Assembly (NCBI GenBank): GCA_035235625.1
Contig: CP141146.1
Coordinates: 23,864,501-23,928,500 of the forward strand
Direction of reading: 5' to 3'
DNA: 64,000 nt
Source of the DNA: Saururus chinensis
Lineage: Eukaryota; Streptophyta; Magnoliopsida; Piperales; Saururaceae
In this document: positions 58,867 through 64,000 of the stretch, in pieces
Layout of the letters: each line of letters starts with the position of its first letter
How positions within the stretch are numbered: the first letter of the stretch is position 1
The notes under the pieces: generated by a model
Databases searched by the model: none
Seen by the model: the letters and a program-made list of their open reading frames with translations, nothing else
Told to the model about the DNA's origin: nothing
Position numbers and translations under genes: made by a program

Positions 58867-58869
58867 CGG

Positions 58870-59439
58870 CAAGCTTATTTTTTAAAAACAATTTTGGTTT
58901 TTAGCGATTTATATCATTATGTATCGCTAATAATATATTTTTTAAAAAATATTTAAATTGTTGCAATGATTATTAAGCATCGCTAATAACTTTTCATTAG
59001 CGACGCATATCATTATACGTCGCTAATAATATATATATATTTAAAAAAAATATTATTGAACGTTATTGATGCATAATTTAGTGTAGTTAATAAAATATAT
59101 TAGCAACGCTTATAATGATGCATCACTAATAAGTTTTTTTTTTCTTACATATTATAAAATTATTAGCGACGTATAGATCTATGCGTCGCTAATGATTTAA
59201 TATTATCGACACTTAATTATGTGTTGTAAAAGCAAAATCATTAGCGATGTATAAATATGTCGCTAATGTTAGACTTTTATTGACGCTTTAAGTTAAGCGT
59301 CGCTAATGCGTAATAGCGACTGTAGTTTTATCGACGCATGTAGAGACGCTTTTTATGCATCACTAATAACTATTAGGGACGCTTACAATACTATTAATGA
59401 TGTTTAAAAGCGTCATTAATAGTCAGTTTTGTTGTAGTG
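58870..59439. mobile_element. CACTA fragment with one terminus
   Basis: Right end, reversed, CACTACAACAAAACTGAC at 59439, matching the termini at 47136. The body is filled with paired tagcgacg.. / ..cgtcgcta motifs and AT spacers, for example 58993-59025, 59162-59192 and 59278-59310. No left CACTA terminus is visible, so it is truncated or its left end has decayed. Confidence 0.8.
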
Positions 59440-60907
59440 AATCTTTCGTAAAAGACAAATCTTTCAGGGATCTTACCTTATCATTTCTTGTAGGTATGAG
59501 GTGAAAGCTTTAGAAAGATGGTAGGAGAGTTGCTCCAACAGTGTAAAATGATTGGAATGTGGCCTAGAGAGGGGACTATGAGCGTGCATATGAGGAGGAG
59601 GAGGAGAGGGAAGAGGGCGAGAGGGATGCTTCTACTGGAGGCAAAGGAGGAGAGAGAGATTTCTAGGAGAGGGGGAGGGGGCGAGGAGAATCGCTCAGAG
59701 CCTAACAGTTACACCTTGGGAGGGGAAGTGACTGATTGCGGGGCACACATTCCATTGGGGTGGGGTTTAATATGCCTAAAGGGCATTTTGGAGTTTTCAC
59801 AATGCCATGTGACCCTCTCACACATGCTTGCAAATTTAGATTTCCCCACCTATTTCTGTTTTTCAGCCTATTGTTAGGTCGATTTTTGTAAATTTTTCTT
59901 TGCATAGGGGTATGAAGAACAGCCTGAGATGGATGAACCGCATGTATAGGAGATTGTTTACCTTGTGATAAAGAGGCAGAATACTACAAGAGTAAAGCCA
60001 TGCCAGTTTGTGTCGAGTTTCCTTCACATGGAACCCAAACTTCGGTAATGGTACAAGTTGATGTATTATGATCAAGACATTTACATCGGCTACAAATCGG
60101 AGGCTTCAATATTCGTATGCAATTTTGTGGAAAAACCCCGACACATCCTTCCATTGAATATAGACTTAATCTCTAAGAGTGTAATCAGCATCAATCTCCA
60201 CACATAGACGTGTATAAGAAAGCCGCTGACGATTTTTTGTCATCTGATCCATATAAAAGGGTGAATGAGTAGAACTCACAATTCGACCCAAATTTTCTGC
60301 ACTCCAATATTGAATCAAACTAGAATCAAACTCAGCAAATCACGAACCGATTTGGTGTTTGTAGTCCACGACGTAAGAATCAAAGGGCGGCCTGCTATGG
60401 ACCAGATCGATCCCAGAACTTTCAGTTTTCCTCATTTTCGAACTTGAATAGAAAAGAACCAGTTGGACAACACTATGATTTCAAATTTCTGATTCAACTT
60501 CCACATGCATTCTACGGCAACCTTCAGACCCATGTAGAATGGGCGCATCAGCATGTGTTTCAAGGGCAATCATTTAGCCTCAACTTCATCTTCTTCAATA
60601 GAAATCTCCAACGAATTACAAGAATTCTGATAATGAGGCAATGGACAATCTGCTCTTGTGGAATGACTTCGAAAGAATTGATTCCAAGATAACACCCAGA
60701 AGAGTCTCCAAAAGCCATGATTGATATCATAGTAAAGAAGAGAGAAAGGGGATTTTTTTATGAAGAAATTAGAGGGGGTGGCCAGAGATGATGGCGGGTG
60801 GCCACCCAAGTAGGGAGGGTGATGAGGTTAGGGGGAATCCTAAATCGCCCACGGACATAGTTCGGTTTTTCGAACCAGAAACTCGCTCCCCTAAGCACGT
60901 ACTCCCG
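59440..60907. other. Unassigned DNA
   Basis: Contains a purine-rich patch at 59590-59700 and short frames that I do not recognise (plus strand 59518-59877, minus strand 60570-60809). Immediately right of the CACTA fragment a few bases could continue the pararetroviral region, but the match is too weak to claim. Confidence 0.3.
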
Positions 60908-60909
60908 TA

Positions 60910-61073
60910 CTCCCTCTGTCCTACATTAATAGTGATAATTTGAAAAATAGTAAAACTTACATTGAAGACAAAGAAAATAAATTTATAATACTTACTTTTA
61001 AGTAACATAATAGAGCTATTTATAAAAAGTAATTTTTTTACTAGATAAAACTATTAATATAGGAGTGAAGAAG
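60910..61073. mobile_element. Stowaway-like MITE
   Basis: 164 bp. Left terminus CTCCCTCTGTCCTACATTAA; right terminus, reversed, CTTCTTCACTCCTATATTAA: matching inverted repeats with a Stowaway-type start (CTCCCTC.GTCC). Flanked by TA on both sides (60908-60909 and 61074-61075), the Tc1/mariner target duplication. Confidence 0.88.
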
Positions 61074-61075
61074 TA

Positions 61076-62302
61076 CTTGGCTTGCCAACGTTGGTCAGTC
61101 GTCCTCATTTCTTTTCTTATTGGAGGTTAGTGGCTTCTCAGGTCTCTCAATAGGCCCACAACGACAAACTCCGTATGATGTTAACACATTAACTTAGGTC
61201 TTTGTTTTTATTTTTCAACGAGAATGACTTGGTCTTATGCCCAGAACATTTGTTTTGTCTTTTTGTTTCGTTCTTTTTTTTTCTACTTGTATCTATACTT
61301 ACAGATTTGGGTAAAATTGCACACTTTTTTATAATTTTAAAATTAATTATATATTTATATCTAATAAAATTATTAATAATTATTTTTAAATAATAAAAAA
61401 TTAATACTATTCACTTAACCTAAGCCATGACTTTAGAGAGGGTGAAAAACACACTTCCTATTCTATCGTTCTTCTCACCATATTTTTTATCAGTTATAAC
61501 CTTTTTTGATAATTAAGTAGATTAATACATTTTTACTATTTAAAAATAAATTTATTAATAATTAATATATATATGTATAATTTTAAAATATCAAAGGTAT
61601 AATATAATTTAATTGAAAAATAGGCAATATAAGCAAAATTTACAAATAAAACATTGTTATACATGAATATACTCCAGAGAGCTGACAACCTATCGTGCAC
61701 GTGGACCACCAATAATTTAACACGGGTATAAATATAATTTATTTAAAATATTCTAAAAAGTGAAAAGTCTCCTGAGAGCTAGTATAATAATCACTCTTTC
61801 ATATCATTATGGTCTTTGTGTCATATGTTGTACCTAAAAAGTGTAGTTTTGTTACATGTTACTTTGGGACTACCAATACTTTACTTTTCTCTTCTCAATC
61901 AGGTTATAAGGCTTTTACTTTGGAGTTTTACCCTTTATCTATATCATCTTTCTTTTATTGCTAATATGAGTATTTTAATAAATTATAAAAGTAATTCTCG
62001 CCATGGGCCATAAAAGTGGGTGTTGAGTTTGTTCAATTGAAGCAATTTCAACTCGAAAAAATAGGTTACATGGGAAGTGGCAGGACTGCCGAAAAGCTTT
62101 TTGTCTCTTGACCCCAACCAAGCCTGCTTTAAGACATGACTTAAGTATGGATTGGTAATTTTTATTGTGAGTGTAAATACTCTTCAAAACTCGAGGCTCA
62201 CCCTCTACCTCTAACAAAAAGTTAAAGGTAGAGAGCTACAAGATGTGACCTTATTACGTAAGAATTAAACAACTAGTACAAAAAACAATCAATCACACAA
62301 GC
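61076..62302. other. AT-rich DNA, nothing recognised
   Basis: Long A/T runs around 61310-61400 and 61520-61640. No supported coding or repeat feature. Confidence 0.4.
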
Positions 62303-63928
62303 ATAATATATAACACCTAAGAATTTTCTAAATTTCCTATACTTAGCCACGTAGATATAAGTGAGTTTGACTTTTAGGTCTTCTTGGTATAATAACTTCC
62401 TCTATATGTTGAGTTTAGATGTAAAATTTTAATATTAAATTTTAGACATAAAGTGCTTCCTAGATCTTCCAAGAGTGCTCAAATCAAAGCTTGGATGAGG
62501 AAGTTATGATAAATAAAACATGAAGGAAGTTTTGGAGTACATGTAAAAAATAGTGAATTTGACCTTTGGTCATTATAAATATTATAACTTATTTTGTCGG
62601 TTAAATTTAAGTGTTAAACTTTAAAGATAGAAACTAGACATACACAACTTCAAAATGTATCTAAAAATATATAAATTAAAGTTTGGATAAAGGAGTTATG
62701 ATTGTATGAATTTGGACCTGAGGTGCAATCATGATTTGTAGTTGCCTGCTGATCTTGCCGATGGTCATTCTTAAGATTATAACTTTTTCTATATGGTGAG
62801 TTATAATCTAAGATATTAGAAAGTAGATAGAAATATCTTCATAACACCAGTAAGTATGTATTAATCAGAGTTCATATGAGGAAGTTATGGTCATCCAAAG
62901 TTAAGACCTAGTGCAGTCAAAAGTTACCACCGGCGAGTTTATTAACACATTGATGACACTACAATGGTTAGGGCAATTTTACGGTTTTGGCTAAAAACTA
63001 TCCCGATTGACGGATTTAAAGTAGAATTTTATCATATTTTCCTTATAAGGGACTTTTAACTCCTTTAGACTTTTTTTTTGGAAAAACCTTCCAAATAAAA
63101 GAGGAGAAGATCAAGGGCTTTCCAAAGAAATAGAAATCAAAGGATGAATTATATTTTTGCACAAAGTGGTTGGCATTGCGCATGAGGGAGGATTTTAACA
63201 CCGTGAAATAAGTCGGATTGCTAACCTTTGAACTGTGATTTAACATGGAATATGCAAGTATGACTTAAATTATGAAATCATTGGATATGAAAGCACGAAA
63301 ATAAGATTTATTGTAAATTCATGTCATGGTGATGTTAAGAAAATATGATTTTATGTTGGATTGCAAACATTAATGCCATGCTTTGGTTTTGAAGTGATTG
63401 TATGTATGAGATATGTTTCGATTACTTGCATGATATGAAAGCTAGTAAAGTATAATTATAAGATCTGTTGTCATGATTATGTTAAGATAATATGTTATTC
63501 TCATGTTCAATGATCAATTGATATTAAGAATCATAATTTTTCATTATGGGAAGGTTATGTGTGGGAAAGACTATGATATGTCATTATATGGAGTGATATT
63601 GGGAAAGGGCAACTTCTATTATTTCTTCCCGACTATTGATATGTCCATCGATATGGCATTGGCATCACTGATGTCGTGGAGGAGATGACAATGCTAATAT
63701 CAATGAGCATCAACATGTCAGTGTGTCATTAGCAATGAGGTATACGCATCCATGAGGCATTGATGTGGCTGGTTATCCTTGCGATCCCATTATTGGTGAG
63801 GTTCAACACATTGATGAATGTTTGATGCTCATTAGTGACTTGGTCGACATGTCGATGAGTCTACTGACAGGAAGTGACACATCGGTGTGTTATCGGCGAG
63901 TCACCGACAGTGAGGTCAATGTTTCGGT
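62303..63928 (+). mobile_element. LTR-like sequence of a gypsy-type element
   Basis: Begins ATATAACACCTAAGAATTTTC, comparable to TGTAACACC-type LTR starts with the first bases changed. Three imperfect repeats of roughly 170-200 bp follow (near 62390-62520, 62570-62710 and 62760-62910), each with ataacttcctctatatg.tgag, aagatagaaa..agac and gaggaagttatg. Repeats of this kind are common in the U3 of plant LTRs. It is cut at 63929 by a CACTA terminus. No coding region. Confidence 0.5.
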
Positions 63929-64000
63929 CACTACAAGAAAAAAGATAATAGTCAAAAAAGAATTACTAATGACTATTAGTGATGCATAAAAACCATCACT
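63929..64000. mobile_element. Left end of a CACTA transposon, running off the window
   Basis: CACTACAAGAAAAAAGATAA followed by tgactattagtgatgcataa, the diverged subterminal motif. The first eight bases agree with the other termini. The rest lies beyond the window. Confidence 0.7.

Noticed and set aside
59930..60210. Plus-strand coding-like stretch (several short frames)
   Set aside because: Broken by stops, and I could not match it to any family.

Overview
The window is nuclear DNA of a flowering plant with a repeat-rich genome. Evidence for this: a last exon of a plant LRR receptor-like kinase, an apparent GC-rich first exon with a transit-peptide-like start, a pseudogene of organellar-type methionine aminopeptidase with a plant intron, plant Ty1-copia and Ty3-gypsy elements, CACTA transposons, MITEs, and a degraded endogenous plant pararetrovirus. 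The GC-rich first exon would suit a monocot, but the species cannot be fixed from the sequence. Almost nothing here is an intact gene.

Layout. 1-1.77 kb: end of the kinase gene and downstream DNA. 1.77-9.2 kb: decayed repeats, namely an old LTR-like copy, a gag remnant, a Ty1-copia LTR fragment and a CACTA fragment with a purine tract. 9.2-11.8 kb: low-repeat DNA with one probable first exon. 11.84-20.37 kb: one Ty1-copia element on the minus strand with both LTRs, its left LTR split by a solo LTR. 20.4-25.2 kb: low-repeat DNA with a methionine aminopeptidase pseudogene, a microRNA-like foldback behind a probable spliced leader exon, and a MITE. 25.2-36.1 kb: long chromovirus-type LTR copies in opposite orientations. 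36.7-37.5 kb: a minisatellite of about 105 bp units.

37.9-59.4 kb is a nested stack. The oldest layer is an endogenous pararetrovirus on the minus strand, in two pieces (42.86-44.91 and 58.64-58.87 kb). A decayed chromovirus lies against its left side (37.9-42.86 kb). A Ty3-gypsy element coding only Gag and protease (44.912-58.636 kb) is inserted in it with a perfect ATTAC target duplication. Into that element went a complete 4.95 kb non-coding CACTA transposon (47.136-52.087 kb, TGT duplication) and a solo LTR (56.180-57.615 kb, GAGAG duplication). A second CACTA fragment follows at 58.87-59.44 kb. The rest is AT-rich DNA with a Stowaway MITE (60.9 kb), an LTR-like tract (62.3-63.9 kb) and the start of another CACTA element at the window edge.

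Most long open frames in the purine and GC-rich tracts are compositional artefacts. The items most worth a second look are the microRNA-like foldback at 23.4 kb, the complementarity of the copia U5 end to the D arm of initiator tRNA-Met, the Gag-protease-only gypsy element, and the palindrome-filled CACTA element with a GC-rich insert of about 120 bp tandem units.
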